The notes: generated by a model not told the origin, from the sequence alone. Numbered from the stretch's first letter, positions 54,340 through 63,985 are shown. The stretch: 64,000 bases of DNA from Acinetobacter wuhouensis (GCF_001696605.3 NZ_CP031716.1:2232001-2296000); one strand, 5' to 3'. Program-made: numbers and translations.

Positions 54340-55770
54340 TTAAATTTCCAAATAATATAAATGATCACCTGCTTTTAAATCTCCATCAATCTTTTTGATT
54401 GGAATAAAGCAATTACAATTCCTGAAAAAAAATATATTATCGGGTCTTATATCATCCGTATCAAAAATAGTAATTTCTGCATTTTTTTTCATAGAAAACT
54501 TATCTGCATCTTGTGGTTCGAATTGCGTAACAAATGCCCATCTAATTGTATTTCGCTTCCCTTCTTTCCAATCAATATAATAGTCATGAGTCAAAACAGC
54601 CACTTTATAATCAGGAGAATGAAACTTCTGCTCTTTAAAACTTTTCAGCATGGGTTTAATCCACATAGTCATATTAATTATAATATCTTGCATACAACCT
54701 GGTAAATAACACACTACTGCACGATTTTCCAATCTAAAAACTCTGTTTCCTTTTACCATATTGTTTTCATAGTATTTTTTTTGAAAGTTAGATATAGGTT
54801 GCCGTAAATCTCCAAAATAAATATAAAACTTATTGTCATCAATATAATTATTTAAAATAGAATAAGTTTGTCTAAAACCTCTTTTTAAACCTAAATTTCT
54901 TGTACTATATGAATCAGATAACCCACATGCCACTACAAAATCATATTCTTCTGTAATTTTTGAAATTTCTTTTTTAAATTGTTCAAATTCATTGGCTATG
55001 CCAGCATCAACAGCTTCAACATTCATTCTATTTTCTTTGACTGGTTTAATTTTAATAGTGTCAAAAATATACCCCCAATCTGTTAAACAATCTTGGATAT
55101 ATTGAAATTCAAGATTTTTATTATAATATTCAATATCATAATCTGCATACAAAACTACGATTTTAATATCTTTATAAACCAGTATTTTATCTACCCCTGC
55201 CTGACTCATAAGTGCTTTTTTAACACTGTTAATAATTTCATTTTGTTTTAGCAGTAACTCACTTTCTTGATAATCTTCTCCTTTAAGGAACAGCCCCTGT
55301 CCCTTAGTAATTGGTACTAATTCATTATCTTCGCTACTTATGATTTGTTCACAATGCCATGGATGTGCGTGTGACCTAGAAATTACTGTGTTCGCAATAG
55401 CGCCTATTTGTATATATTTATCTATAAATGATTGGATTTTGATATTTTTATCTAAAGCATAAGGATTTTCACCTAATTCTAATTTATTAAAAAAATTCTG
55501 TTTATCATGTTTTTTGAATTGATCAATCGTAGTGATATCTTCATCTAAATTAAACATATAGCCTTCTATGGCAGAGAGCGCTACTTGTGGATAGCAACGA
55601 GACGCTAATACATCCTGTGCAAGCTTTCGACCAACACTATCACTTACTTTGACCAATTCTTTTTCAAATAATGAATAATCTTTTTCTACCACTCTTCTGA
55701 ATTGATGATCCATTAATTGGTAAATCATTTCTAGTACGCTATTGGCTGCATATATGTTTTTAATATTCAT
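54340..55770 (-). CDS. Divergent MoeA-like protein, first of a tandem pair
   Basis: 476 residues, paralogue of the following gene. Shared blocks include SVGRKLAQDV (45-54), YPQVALSAIEG (60-70; Glu replaces the MoeA Asp), IGAIANTVI (122-130), YADYDIEYYN, EFQYIQDCL (221-229), YDFVVACGL (276-284), YLPGCMQDIIINM (355-367) and the C-terminal NCFIPI and LKAGDHLYYLEI. The third base of the LPGNP motif region is changed to LPGC. SD AAAGG lies upstream of the ATG. It starts a two-gene unit beginning after the trpB terminator. The gene is rich in Lys, Ile, Asn and AT, more so than its neighbours, which may point to transfer. Confidence 0.65.
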   Translation of the reverse strand: MNIKNIYAANSVLEMIYQLMDHQFRRVVEKDYSLFEKELVKVSDSVGRKLAQDVLASRCYPQVALSAIEGYMFNLDEDITTIDQFKKHDKQNFFNKLELGENPYALDKNIKIQSFIDKYIQIGAIANTVISRSHAHPWHCEQIISSEDNELVPITKGQGLFLKGEDYQESELLLKQNEIINSVKKALMSQAGVDKILVYKDIKIVVLYADYDIEYYNKNLEFQYIQDCLTDWGYIFDTIKIKPVKENRMNVEAVDAGIANEFEQFKKEISKITEEYDFVVACGLSDSYSTRNLGLKRGFRQTYSILNNYIDDNKFYIYFGDLRQPISNFQKKYYENNMVKGNRVFRLENRAVVCYLPGCMQDIIINMTMWIKPMLKSFKEQKFHSPDYKVAVLTHDYYIDWKEGKRNTIRWAFVTQFEPQDADKFSMKKNAEITIFDTDDIRPDNIFFFRNCNCFIPIKKIDGDLKAGDHLYYLEI

Positions 55771-55826
55771 GAAAGACCTTTTTTGAGTAATAGTATATTG
55801 TTAAAATTTCTTATAGTGTCCTTAAG

Positions 55827-55840
55827 TTCTTATTTAAGAA
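55827..55840. promoter_or_regulatory. Palindrome upstream of the MoeA-like pair
   Basis: TTCTTATTTAAGAA is a perfect 14-base palindrome (6-bp arms, TT centre), 57 bases upstream of the first MoeA-like ATG and directly beside CTTAAG. On the minus strand a TATACT-like -10 lies between it and the ATG with a weak GGACAC -35. It could be an operator; AT-rich palindromes also occur by chance. Confidence 0.35.
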
Positions 55841-55940
55841 TACTTTGTTCCAAAGCACTACAGATTTTACAAATTCAAACCGATTTACTATTAATATGCA
55901 TAATACAAAGTTTTAATTTATGATTATTATATCAAACAAT

Positions 55941-55968
55941 AAAAAACCTAGCCGTAGCTAGGTTTTAT
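55941..55968 (-). terminator. Terminator downstream of trpB
   Basis: A 10-bp perfect stem AAAACCTAGC (55943-55952) with GCTAGGTTTT (55957-55966), CGTA loop. On the minus strand a T6 tract follows. It separates trpB from the MoeA-like pair. Confidence 0.88.
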
Positions 55969-55988
55969 CAAATCAGATCGTTAGAAAA

Positions 55989-57200
55989 TTAGTTCAAACC
56001 CAATTTTCCAGCAACATAATCTGCATCTTTATCGCCACGACCAGAAAGGTTCACAACAATCTTAGTGTCTTTAGACAGTTTCGGCGCTTCACGAATCGCC
56101 CATGCCACCGCATGTGAGCTTTCTAGTGCAGGCACAATACCTTCAACACGAGAAAGTGTCATAAATGCATCTAAACATTCTTGGTCTGTCGCTGTTGAAT
56201 ATTCCACACGACCTAAATCTTTCAAGAAGCTATGCTGAGGACCTACCCCCGGATAATCCAATCCAGATGCAATCGAATGCACAGGTAAAGGTTCGCCCTG
56301 CTCATCCTCAAGCACATAACACGCCATACCATGAATTTGGCTTGGTTTACCCAAAGTCAAAGTCGCAGAATGCATATCTGTATCTAAACCATGACCCGCA
56401 GGCTCTACACCCACCAACTTCACATCAGCATCATTTAAAAATGCTGTGAATGCACCGACAGCATTTGAACCACCACCAACACAGGCAACCACATAGTCTG
56501 GATGCGCACCAAAGCGATCTTGAGTTTGGACTTTAATTTCATTACCAATGATTGATTGGAAATCACGTACCATTTTCGGGAACGGATGTGGACCGACGAC
56601 AGAACCAATCGCATAGATAAAGTTCTTCGGATCTTTTAAATATTCTTCAAATGCGCTATCTACAGCATCTTTTAATGTTGCAGTACCTTGAGTCACAGAA
56701 ACCAGTTTTGCACCCAAAATCTTCATTTTCACAACATTTGGATGTTCTTTTTCAATATCCACTTGTCCCATATGAATTTCACATGGAATACCCACCAAAG
56801 CACATGCTGTCGCCAAAGCCACACCATGTTGACCCGCGCCAGTTTCTGCAATCACTTTGGTTTTATTCATATACTTGGCAAGTAATGCTTCACCTAAGCA
56901 GTGATTGATTTTGTGTGCGCCCGTGTGATTTAAATCTTCACGTTTCAGATAAATTTGCGCACCGCCCAATTGATCAGACAAACGCTTTGCATGGAACAAA
57001 GGACTTGGGCGTCCTACATAATGGGCAAATAAATCAGCGAGTTCATTTTGAAATTCTGGTGTTTTACGAATCGCTTCATAAGCCACATTAATTTCATCCA
57101 TCGCTTCTTTTAGATGTGGAGGAATAAACTGACCGCCGTACTCACCAAAGAAACCGTCTTCATTGGGTAAAGCTATTCCGTTAATTTGATGTTCCATCAT
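55989..57200 (-). CDS. trpB: Tryptophan synthase beta subunit, stand-alone copy
   Basis: 403 residues, PLP-dependent: joins indole and serine to make tryptophan. The PLP lysine is in [14 protein letters not shown] (about 89-102), the catalytic Glu in AETGAGQHG (about 118-126), and the phosphate loop is GGGSNAVG (about 242-249). No trpA or trpF is beside it, and the N-terminus ([19 protein letters not shown]) and the [18 protein letters not shown] segment differ from the usual Acinetobacter-type TrpB I would expect in the trpFBA operon. It may be a second TrpB acting on free indole. Followed by its own terminator. Confidence 0.85.
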   Translation of the reverse strand: MMEHQINGIALPNEDGFFGEYGGQFIPPHLKEAMDEINVAYEAIRKTPEFQNELADLFAHYVGRPSPLFHAKRLSDQLGGAQIYLKREDLNHTGAHKINHCLGEALLAKYMNKTKVIAETGAGQHGVALATACALVGIPCEIHMGQVDIEKEHPNVVKMKILGAKLVSVTQGTATLKDAVDSAFEEYLKDPKNFIYAIGSVVGPHPFPKMVRDFQSIIGNEIKVQTQDRFGAHPDYVVACVGGGSNAVGAFTAFLNDADVKLVGVEPAGHGLDTDMHSATLTLGKPSQIHGMACYVLEDEQGEPLPVHSIASGLDYPGVGPQHSFLKDLGRVEYSTATDQECLDAFMTLSRVEGIVPALESSHAVAWAIREAPKLSKDTKIVVNLSGRGDKDADYVAGKLGLN

Positions 57201-57248
57201 ATTTCCATTTTTAAATTGGTTGCTGGATAGATCTTCAAGTATTCCAAA

Positions 57249-58436
57249 TCAACGTGATAAATACTTGGTCATGTCTTCAATGCCTTTCAGTGTCATTGGA
57301 AACATGTGATCTTCGAAAATTTGTTTGATCGCAGCAACGGTTTGAGTGTAGTGCCAATAATTCTGTTCTTCAGGATTCAGCCAAGCCGTTTTTTCAAAAT
57401 GATTGCGCAAACGACGTAGCCAAACTTCACCCGCTTCTTCATTATTATATTCCACTGAACCACCGACTGATCTTAGTTCATAAGGTGCCATACTGGCATC
57501 GCCCACGACAATTACACGATAGTCTTTACCATAGGTATTAAATAAATCCCAAGTATTCATACGGCTTGATGAGCGACGGAAATTGTCTTTCCACACATAG
57601 TCATATAAGCAGTTATGGAAATAGAAATATTCTAAAGTTTTAAATTCAGTTTTGGCTGCGCTGAATAATTTTTCACATTGGGCAATATGTGCATCCATCG
57701 AACCACCAATATCAAATAACATCAAAACTTTGATACGGTTACGACGCTCAGGCACCATTTGCACATCTAAGATGCCCTGCTTTGCTGTTTCATAAATGGT
57801 ACTGTTAATGTCCAACTCTTCAGCAGCACCTTGACGGGCAAACTTACGCAAACGACGCAATGCCATTTGCATTTGTCGTGTACCTAAAATCTGTTCATCA
57901 TCAAGATTTTGGTATTTACGTTGTTCCCAAACTTTGACTGCTGAATTTTTACGGCTTGGACCACCTATTCGAACACCTTCAGGATGATCACCAAATGCAC
58001 CAAAAGGTGAAGTACCACCTGTACCAACCATGCGGTTGCCACCTTGATGTTTTTTATGCTGTTCACGTAGACGCTCTTCCAGCATTTTCATCAATTCTTC
58101 AAGCGAACCTGCTTTCATCAATTCAGCACGTTGCTCTGGTGTTAGATGCTTTTCTAATAATTCGAGATCAAACCAATCTTTCGGTAATTTTTGAACTTTA
58201 TTGAGCAGATCATCAATATCAAAGGTATGAATACCTTCGAAATAATCTTTCATAGCACGATCAAATTTGTCAAAGAAGCGCTCATCTTTGACCATCACCG
58301 TTTTCACCAATTGATAGAAATCTTCTTGATCTGCAAACACCAAACCTTCACTGACAGCTCGGTTTAAGTCTATCAATTCTCGGGTCGAAACAGGGACACC
58401 ATATTTTCTGAGGGTATAGAACAATCGCACAAACAT
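57249..58436 (-). CDS. VWA-domain protein (CoxE-like)
   Basis: 395 residues: a helical N-terminal region (1-200, with a Glu/Lys-rich stretch of helices and a flexible Gly-rich segment near 133-160), then a von Willebrand A domain from about 230. The metal-site motif reads LMLFDIGGSMDAH (about 234-246), with Gly where the classic site has Ser (DxSxS). It lies 15 bases after the MoxR-type ATPase, its standard partner. MoxR-VWA pairs act as chaperones that load metals or assemble complexes; the client is unknown here. Confidence 0.85.
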   Translation of the reverse strand: MFVRLFYTLRKYGVPVSTRELIDLNRAVSEGLVFADQEDFYQLVKTVMVKDERFFDKFDRAMKDYFEGIHTFDIDDLLNKVQKLPKDWFDLELLEKHLTPEQRAELMKAGSLEELMKMLEERLREQHKKHQGGNRMVGTGGTSPFGAFGDHPEGVRIGGPSRKNSAVKVWEQRKYQNLDDEQILGTRQMQMALRRLRKFARQGAAEELDINSTIYETAKQGILDVQMVPERRNRIKVLMLFDIGGSMDAHIAQCEKLFSAAKTEFKTLEYFYFHNCLYDYVWKDNFRRSSSRMNTWDLFNTYGKDYRVIVVGDASMAPYELRSVGGSVEYNNEEAGEVWLRRLRNHFEKTAWLNPEEQNYWHYTQTVAAIKQIFEDHMFPMTLKGIEDMTKYLSR

Positions 58437-58451
58437 ATTGCGATCTCCCCA

Positions 58452-59303
58452 TTAACGACGCGACATAAAGGCTAAGCGTTCAAGCAATTGAACATCTTGC
58501 TCATTTTTAATCAGTGCACCATACAATGGTGGAATGGCTTTAGATTTATCATGATTGCGCAATACATCTTCTGGCATATCATCTGCCATCAATAAGCTTA
58601 ACCAATCAATCAATTCAGACGTAGATGGTAGTTTCTTTAAACCAGGCACTTGGCGTAACTTAAAGAACACTTGTAAAGCTTCAGAGACCAAAGTACCAGA
58701 AATACTTGGGAAATGCACTGCGATAATTTCACGCATCGTCGCTTCATCTGGAAATTCAATATAATGGAAGAAACAACGACGCAAGAATGCATCTGGTAAT
58801 TCTTTCTCATTATTTGATGTAATGATCACGATTGGGCGTTGCGTCGCAGTAATCGTTTCACCTGTTTCATAAACATAAAACGACATTTTATCGAGTTCAT
58901 GCAATAAATCATTTGGAAACTCAATATCTGCTTTATCAATCTCATCAATTAACAGTACACAGCGCTCTTCGCTGGTAAATGCTTCCCACAACTTACCTGG
59001 TTTGATGTAGTTTTTAATGTCATAAACACGATCATCACCTAACTGGCTGTCACGTAAACGAGAAACTGCATCGTATTCATACAAACCTTGCTGTGCTTTG
59101 GTTGTAGACTTAATATGCCAAGTAATCAGTTTTAAACCAAGGCTTTCAGCAACTTGCTCTGCAAGCAAAGTTTTACCTGTACCAGGCTCCCCTTTGACCA
59201 ATAATGGCTTTTGCAATGCACGCGCTGCTTTTACAGCCAGTTTCAGACTATCCGTCGCGATATACTGTTCAGTACCTGTAAATTGTTGAGAATCAACAGA
59301 CAT
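58452..59303 (-). CDS. MoxR-family AAA+ ATPase
   Basis: 283 residues. Walker A GEPGTGKTLLAE lies near 38-49, Walker B VLLIDEIDKAD near 115-125, sensor 1 IITSNNEKELPD near 160-171, and the Arg finger in FLRRCFFH near 173-180. This is the MoxR class of AAA+ ATPases that work with VWA proteins such as the one downstream. The pair probably remodels or activates a membrane or metal enzyme that is not encoded beside it. Confidence 0.9.
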   Translation of the reverse strand: MSVDSQQFTGTEQYIATDSLKLAVKAARALQKPLLVKGEPGTGKTLLAEQVAESLGLKLITWHIKSTTKAQQGLYEYDAVSRLRDSQLGDDRVYDIKNYIKPGKLWEAFTSEERCVLLIDEIDKADIEFPNDLLHELDKMSFYVYETGETITATQRPIVIITSNNEKELPDAFLRRCFFHYIEFPDEATMREIIAVHFPSISGTLVSEALQVFFKLRQVPGLKKLPSTSELIDWLSLLMADDMPEDVLRNHDKSKAIPPLYGALIKNEQDVQLLERLAFMSRR

Positions 59304-59323
59304 AAATAACCTTTATTTTTTAT

Positions 59324-59740
59324 TTAAAGTGGTGAAGTATTTTTTGCTACTGTGCTTTTTTGGGTAATTTTATTGGCTTTGTAATTTGACCAAAAGTAAC
59401 CGATGACCAATCCAATCCCGATGACAAAACTGATCAAAGCAAGATTAGACCAAACCAATGGTGTGTCTTTAGTTAAAATACCAAATAACAATCCGAAAAT
59501 TGCAGGCGCAATTTCAGAGTTAGGTCCTTCAGAAATTGTTGGGGTTGCAAGAACTGCAAATACAATAATCCATGTAATACCGCCAAGCAGTGCTGGTAGG
59601 CGTTTTGCAATACCGTACCAACACCATAAAATAATCAGTGTCCCAAGAATATAGACTGTAACTGCAATACTATCTTCTGGGATAGAATCAAATAAACCTA
59701 AAAAGTTTGCCCATATTCCTGATAACTGCTCAAGCACCAC
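59324..59740 (-). CDS. Hypothetical membrane protein with four or more helices
   Basis: About 138 residues and hydrophobic, with helices at roughly 23-42, 52-70, 76-95 and 104-125 and a short polar tail. No family is recognised. I place the start at GTG 59740, with GAGGG spaced normally upstream; an ATG at 59764 lacks an SD and would overlap ycgL by 35 bases. With GTG the overlap is 11 bases. Sits between ycgL and the MoxR gene in the same direction. Confidence 0.65.
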   Translation of the reverse strand: MVLEQLSGIWANFLGLFDSIPEDSIAVTVYILGTLIILWCWYGIAKRLPALLGGITWIIVFAVLATPTISEGPNSEIAPAIFGLLFGILTKDTPLVWSNLALISFVIGIGLVIGYFWSNYKANKITQKSTVAKNTSPL

Positions 59741-60035
59741 GTAGTCCCTCTGGTTCAACCGCATTCGGATTAATTAAACCTTCTGGCGGCATTTGAATAA
59801 AGAAGCCTTTTGTTTGTAACGAATCTATTACATGTGACACATTCACACGTGCCAATTTACGAGATTCAGATAACTCAAGATGCATCACATATGTCGCACG
59901 ACCAAATGCAACACGTAGCGCGTCTGACAAAACCGCTAAAGGATCAGCATTTTCATCTTCATTTGGATGATCTGGACGAGCCACATAAAGATACATTTCG
60001 TCTTTTTTGCTCGATTTGTAAATATCACAATGCAT
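59730..60035 (-). CDS. YcgL-domain protein
   Basis: About 101 residues of the YcgL family, recognised from [18 protein letters not shown] at the start, the [12 protein letters not shown] block (about 55-66) and the GFFIQMPP segment near 77-84. The function is unknown; it is often encoded next to rnd, as here. I chose the ATG at 60035; a TTG six codons earlier is less likely. Overlaps the next gene. Confidence 0.83.
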   Translation of the reverse strand: MHCDIYKSSKKDEMYLYVARPDHPNEDENADPLAVLSDALRVAFGRATYVMHLELSESRKLARVNVSHVIDSLQTKGFFIQMPPEGLINPNAVEPEGLRGA

Positions 60036-60215
60036 TTTAAACAACAGCTTCAATAAAACTCATGTCACAGCATACATGAAAAAAACGACAGATACATTAT
60101 CGAAAGTTTACGCAGCAGTCGTTATTTATCGTCATTTGTAAATCTTTGATCAGAAATAGATCACTTTATGTATCTAAAAGTTCGATGAATCAGTCATGCC
60201 ATGAGCCACTTTTAT

Positions 60216-61358
60216 TCAATCATTCACTTTCATCTGTTTTGATAAATATTGCTCATCTTCACGTAGTAAGCGAATTAATGGTTGCGTTAAAAGATCATAG
60301 CGCCAACCCAATAAATAGCCTGGCAAATCTTGCTCATCACCATGAAAGACCACATGCTGATACAAGGCATTCAACCATTTTTTACGCATCAATACTTCTT
60401 TCGGTACTTGTGCATCTTGTGATATTTGCGTAATTAAATGGTCTAATTCAGCCGTAATCCCTTGTGATGAATGCTTAATTGGACGTGCAATACGCAATGG
60501 CCACTCATCCATTTCAGGTAAAAACTTCAATAAATCCAAAATCGTCTTGCCATGCTCTCGCACCACATTTGGACGAATGCCTTTCACACTCGAAAGTTGA
60601 AACATATTCTTTGGATTGACTTCAACCAAATCAATCATTGTCGCACTTTTTAGAATAAAGCTACGTGGTTGATTGAGCGCTTTCACCATCTCTTCGCGCC
60701 ATACACTCAATTGTTGCAATTGCATCAACTGTTTACGTGAATGTCGATAATTCCCAATATCACTATATAGCCTTTCTTTTGGTGTTTCAGACGCAATTTC
60801 AATAGTCAAATTTTGACAATCTTCAAGTACGTGTTGATATAAACTTTTTTGTTCTAATTCTACTTTCAACTTATCTGCTAGATTCATAATGTATAAAACA
60901 TCATTAGCAGCATAATTCATTTGGTCAGATGTTAAAGGGCGCGCTAACCAATCTGAGCGTGTTTGATCTTTATCAATATCAATATCTAACACTAACTTTA
61001 ACGCATTCTGATAACTGACTTGTAGACCATGACCAAGAAATGACAAAGCGACTTGGGTATCAAAAACATTGGAAAGATTTTTCTGGTCAGCATAATGAAA
61101 AATCAAATCAATATCTTCACCACAGGCGTGAAAGATATTTTGTTGCGCTTGGAATAACTGTGCCCAAAATTTATCTAAATTTAATGTTGTACCATCGAGT
61201 AAAAAAACCTGACCATTGACATTGATCTGAAAAACACCGAGCTTTGGCCAAAGTGTATCGACTTTTATAAATTCAGTGTCTAAGCCATAAATCGATGCTT
61301 GCTGCATTAAATGCAACACTTGATCAAGTTCAGCCTGTTGATTGATAAATTGAAACAT
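60216..61358 (-). CDS. rnd: Ribonuclease D
   Basis: 3'-5' exoribonuclease for tRNA maturation, 380 residues. DEDD motifs: exo I GLDTEFIK (about 20-27), exo II ACGEDIDLIFHY (about 78-89), exo III YAANDVLYIMNLA (about 148-160). HRDC domain at about 210-290. It lies beside ycgL in the classic order. The region upstream (61359-61749) should hold its promoter, but AT-rich candidates are too many to choose one. Confidence 0.93.
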   Translation of the reverse strand: MFQFINQQAELDQVLHLMQQASIYGLDTEFIKVDTLWPKLGVFQINVNGQVFLLDGTTLNLDKFWAQLFQAQQNIFHACGEDIDLIFHYADQKNLSNVFDTQVALSFLGHGLQVSYQNALKLVLDIDIDKDQTRSDWLARPLTSDQMNYAANDVLYIMNLADKLKVELEQKSLYQHVLEDCQNLTIEIASETPKERLYSDIGNYRHSRKQLMQLQQLSVWREEMVKALNQPRSFILKSATMIDLVEVNPKNMFQLSSVKGIRPNVVREHGKTILDLLKFLPEMDEWPLRIARPIKHSSQGITAELDHLITQISQDAQVPKEVLMRKKWLNALYQHVVFHGDEQDLPGYLLGWRYDLLTQPLIRLLREDEQYLSKQMKVND

Positions 61359-61749
61359 GTCAGTTGAGTCAAATGTGATATTCGAAAGTGTCTTCGATTT
61401 TACCTGAATATATAATATATAAATATAATATTTTTAAACTATTTCCATATAAATACTTTATTTTACAGTAAATTTAAGAAATCAATTTAAATTTAAATAT
61501 AGTTTTTACAACTTACTCAACACATTGTTTAGAATATATGATGAATAGATTTACAAATCATAGATGTAGCTGAGTTTACCTAAAAAAATAACGGATTAAT
61601 GTAAATATATTTAAACAAAATAGGGTTTATTTCACTTCTATGCTTCTAATTTCAAAAATTAAAAACAAAAAGATCCATAAACCCTAAAGCTAAACTGTTT
61701 GAATGCAGTTTAAATCAATTTATTTAAATAAAATATTTACAACAGTAAA
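61359..61749. other. Gene-free AT-rich gap between rnd and recR with a long inverted repeat
   Basis: No gene is supported here. Positions 61621-61630 (TAGGGTTTAT) and 61677-61686 (ATAAACCCTA) form a perfect 10-bp inverted repeat with 46 bases between. A smaller AAACTG/CAGTTT pair lies around 61693-61712. No direct repeats flank the long pair. It could form a long hairpin near the end of the recR transcript or be a remnant element. Confidence 0.45.
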
Positions 61750-62346
61750 TTACTTCATTTTCATACGATTATGTACAGCCTGACTCAGCGTATGGCTATC
61801 CACATATTCCAACTCACCACCTTGCGGCACACCTTGAGCAATACGCGTCATTTGTAATGATAGATGCTTCGTCGCCTCTACCAAATAATGCGCAGTCGCT
61901 TGCCCTTCTACTGTTGCATTGGTTGCAAGAATGACTTCTGTGACCTTTCCATCACTCAAGCGCTGAACCAAATAAGGGATACCGATTTCTTCAGGACCAA
62001 TACCATCCAAGGGTGACAAATGCCCACCCAAAACATGATATTTCCCTTTAAAACTACCACTTTGTTCAATTGCCATAACATCAGCCGGCGACTCAACCAC
62101 ACAAAGCAACTGGTCATCACGCTCTGTAGAACAGCAAATATCACAGACTTCATTTTCAGTCAGTGAATGGCAAATACCGCATTCATGAATATAAGAAGTT
62201 GCTTCATTCAACGCATGCGCCAAACCAATCGCACCTTCTTTATTCTTCATGATTAAATGCAATGCCATACGTTGAGCCGATTTTGGCCCAACACTTGGCA
62301 ATATTCGTAAGGCTTGTACGAGCTGATCGAAACGGTCGCTAAACAC
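61750..62346 (-). CDS. recR: Recombination mediator RecR
   Basis: 198 residues. An N-terminal HhH motif (LRILPSVGPKSAQRMALHL), the C4 zinc motif CGICHSLTENEVCDICC at about 56-72, and a Toprim domain (VVESPADVMAIE near 83-94). With RecF/RecO it loads RecA at gaps. It follows ybaB by 10 bases, the conserved dnaX-ybaB-recR order, though dnaX is not present here; metZ takes its place. Confidence 0.95.
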   Translation of the reverse strand: MFSDRFDQLVQALRILPSVGPKSAQRMALHLIMKNKEGAIGLAHALNEATSYIHECGICHSLTENEVCDICCSTERDDQLLCVVESPADVMAIEQSGSFKGKYHVLGGHLSPLDGIGPEEIGIPYLVQRLSDGKVTEVILATNATVEGQATAHYLVEATKHLSLQMTRIAQGVPQGGELEYVDSHTLSQAVHNRMKMK

Positions 62347-62356
62347 CTATACTTCC

Positions 62357-62686
62357 TTAGAATAAACCTGAAAGACCTGGTGGTAAGCCCATACCTGAAT
62401 TTGCAGCCTTCATTTTTTCTTCTGAAATCGCTTCAGCTTGACGTGCAGCATCATTCATTGCTGCAGCGATCAAATCTTCGATCATATCCGCATCATCTTG
62501 CAAAAGTTCAGGATTGATTTCGATACGTTTAACCACGTTACGGCAAGTCATTGTTACTTTAACTAAACCGCCACCCGCTTCAGCATGAACTTCAGTTTGT
62601 GCAAGCTCTTCTTTGGCTTTTTGTACGTTTTTTTCCATGTCTTTTTGCATGCGTTGAGCTTGCTGCATGAGCATATTAATGTTCAT
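62357..62686 (-). CDS. ybaB: YbaB/EbfC-family nucleoid-associated protein
   Basis: 109 residues: the N-terminal helix rich in Met, Gln and Lys ([15 protein letters not shown]), central LVKVTMTC strand and a C-terminal helix with [19 protein letters not shown]-binding tweezers-like dimer in E. coli and Haemophilus. Length and layout normal. Co-transcribed with recR. Confidence 0.93.
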   Translation of the reverse strand: MNINMLMQQAQRMQKDMEKNVQKAKEELAQTEVHAEAGGGLVKVTMTCRNVVKRIEINPELLQDDADMIEDLIAAAMNDAARQAEAISEEKMKAANSGMGLPPGLSGLF

Positions 62687-62797
62687 AAATTACTCCGAAC
62701 AAAAGTCCTTTGATTCAAATACTAACTCAATGGTTTAGATCAGACTCAATCCGATCTAAACCATTTTCTAAAATTAATTCGTCAATTCGTGCCTATC

Positions 62798-63985
62798 TTA
62801 AATTAAATCTAGGCCATGAGAAAGGTCACCAATAATATCATCGATGTTTTCCAAACCAACTGATACACGAATCAACCCTTCAACAATACCCGCTGCTTGT
62901 TTAGCTTCCGCTGACATACGACCATGTGAAGTTGTCGCTGGATGTGTAATTGTTGATTTAGCATCACCTAAGTTACTAGTAATTGAAAGGAAACGAGTAT
63001 TATCAATGACGGTCCAAGCACCTTGACGTTCACCTTTTACAACAAATGATACAACACCACCAAAGCCTGATTGTTGCTTTTTAGCCAATTCATGACCTGG
63101 ATGATGTGGCAAGCCAGCAAAATAAACTTTTTCAACTTTTTCATGTTGATCTAGCCATTCTGCTAATTTTTGTGCACTTTCACAATGCGCTTTCATGCGC
63201 AGATTGAGAGTTTCTAAACCTTTTAAGAAGATCCATGCATTAAATGGACTCATCGAATTACCTAAGGTACGAATTACCCCGTTAATTTCTTCTACAAGCT
63301 TGTCTTTACCAACAACTGCACCACCAAGCGCACGACCTTGACCATCAATATATTTTGTTGATGAATATACGATTAAGTCTGCACCAAACTTAATCGGCTG
63401 CTGCAGCACAGGCGTACAGAATGTGTTGTCTACAGCGAATAATGCATCGTTTTCATGGGCAATATCCGCAATTGCCTGCATATCACCCACTTGAGCCAAT
63501 GGATTTGATGGCGTTTCAATAAACAATAAGCGTGTATTTGGACGAATCGCCTGTTTCCATCCTTCAAGATCATCTAAATCTACAAAAGTAACATCAACAC
63601 CAAACTTAACGACATATTTTTCAAATAATGAAATGATTGAACCAAATACAGCACGTGAACAGATTACATGATCACCAGCTTTTAAATATGCCATACACAC
63701 TGCATGCACAGCCGCCATACCTGAACTTGTTGCCACGGCACGTTCTGCGCCATCCATAATCGCCAAACGTTTTTCAAAAGTTTGAACTGTAGGATTGGTA
63801 TAACGTGAATAGGTATTCCCTTGAATTTCACCAGAAAATTTAGCAGCAGCATCAGCAGCGCTTTCGCATACAAATGATGAGGTTAAATAGATCGGCTCAC
63901 TATGCTCACCCTCAAAACCACGGGTATGCCCTGTACGAATGGCTAAAGTATCAAGTTGGTATTCAATGTCGTCGTGCTGGCTCAT
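62798..63985 (-). CDS. metZ: O-succinylhomoserine sulfhydrylase
   Basis: 395-residue PLP enzyme of the Cys/Met metabolism family. The PLP lysine lies in YSSTKYIDGQGR near 207-218, with the conserved YSRYTNPT (about 58-65) and ETPSNP (about 156-161). It makes homocysteine from O-succinylhomoserine and sulfide, as in Pseudomonas MetZ. Cystathionine gamma-synthase is a close relative, but the N-terminal and central motifs fit MetZ better. SD-like GAG lies upstream of the ATG. It is 112 bases upstream of ybaB on the same strand. Confidence 0.88.
   Translation of the reverse strand: MSQHDDIEYQLDTLAIRTGHTRGFEGEHSEPIYLTSSFVCESAADAAAKFSGEIQGNTYSRYTNPTVQTFEKRLAIMDGAERAVATSSGMAAVHAVCMAYLKAGDHVICSRAVFGSIISLFEKYVVKFGVDVTFVDLDDLEGWKQAIRPNTRLLFIETPSNPLAQVGDMQAIADIAHENDALFAVDNTFCTPVLQQPIKFGADLIVYSSTKYIDGQGRALGGAVVGKDKLVEEINGVIRTLGNSMSPFNAWIFLKGLETLNLRMKAHCESAQKLAEWLDQHEKVEKVYFAGLPHHPGHELAKKQQSGFGGVVSFVVKGERQGAWTVIDNTRFLSITSNLGDAKSTITHPATTSHGRMSAEAKQAAGIVEGLIRVSVGLENIDDIIGDLSHGLDLI

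Noticed and set aside
54395..54705. Small frames opposite the MoeA-like gene
   Set aside because: Short, AT-rich reverse frames without start signals.
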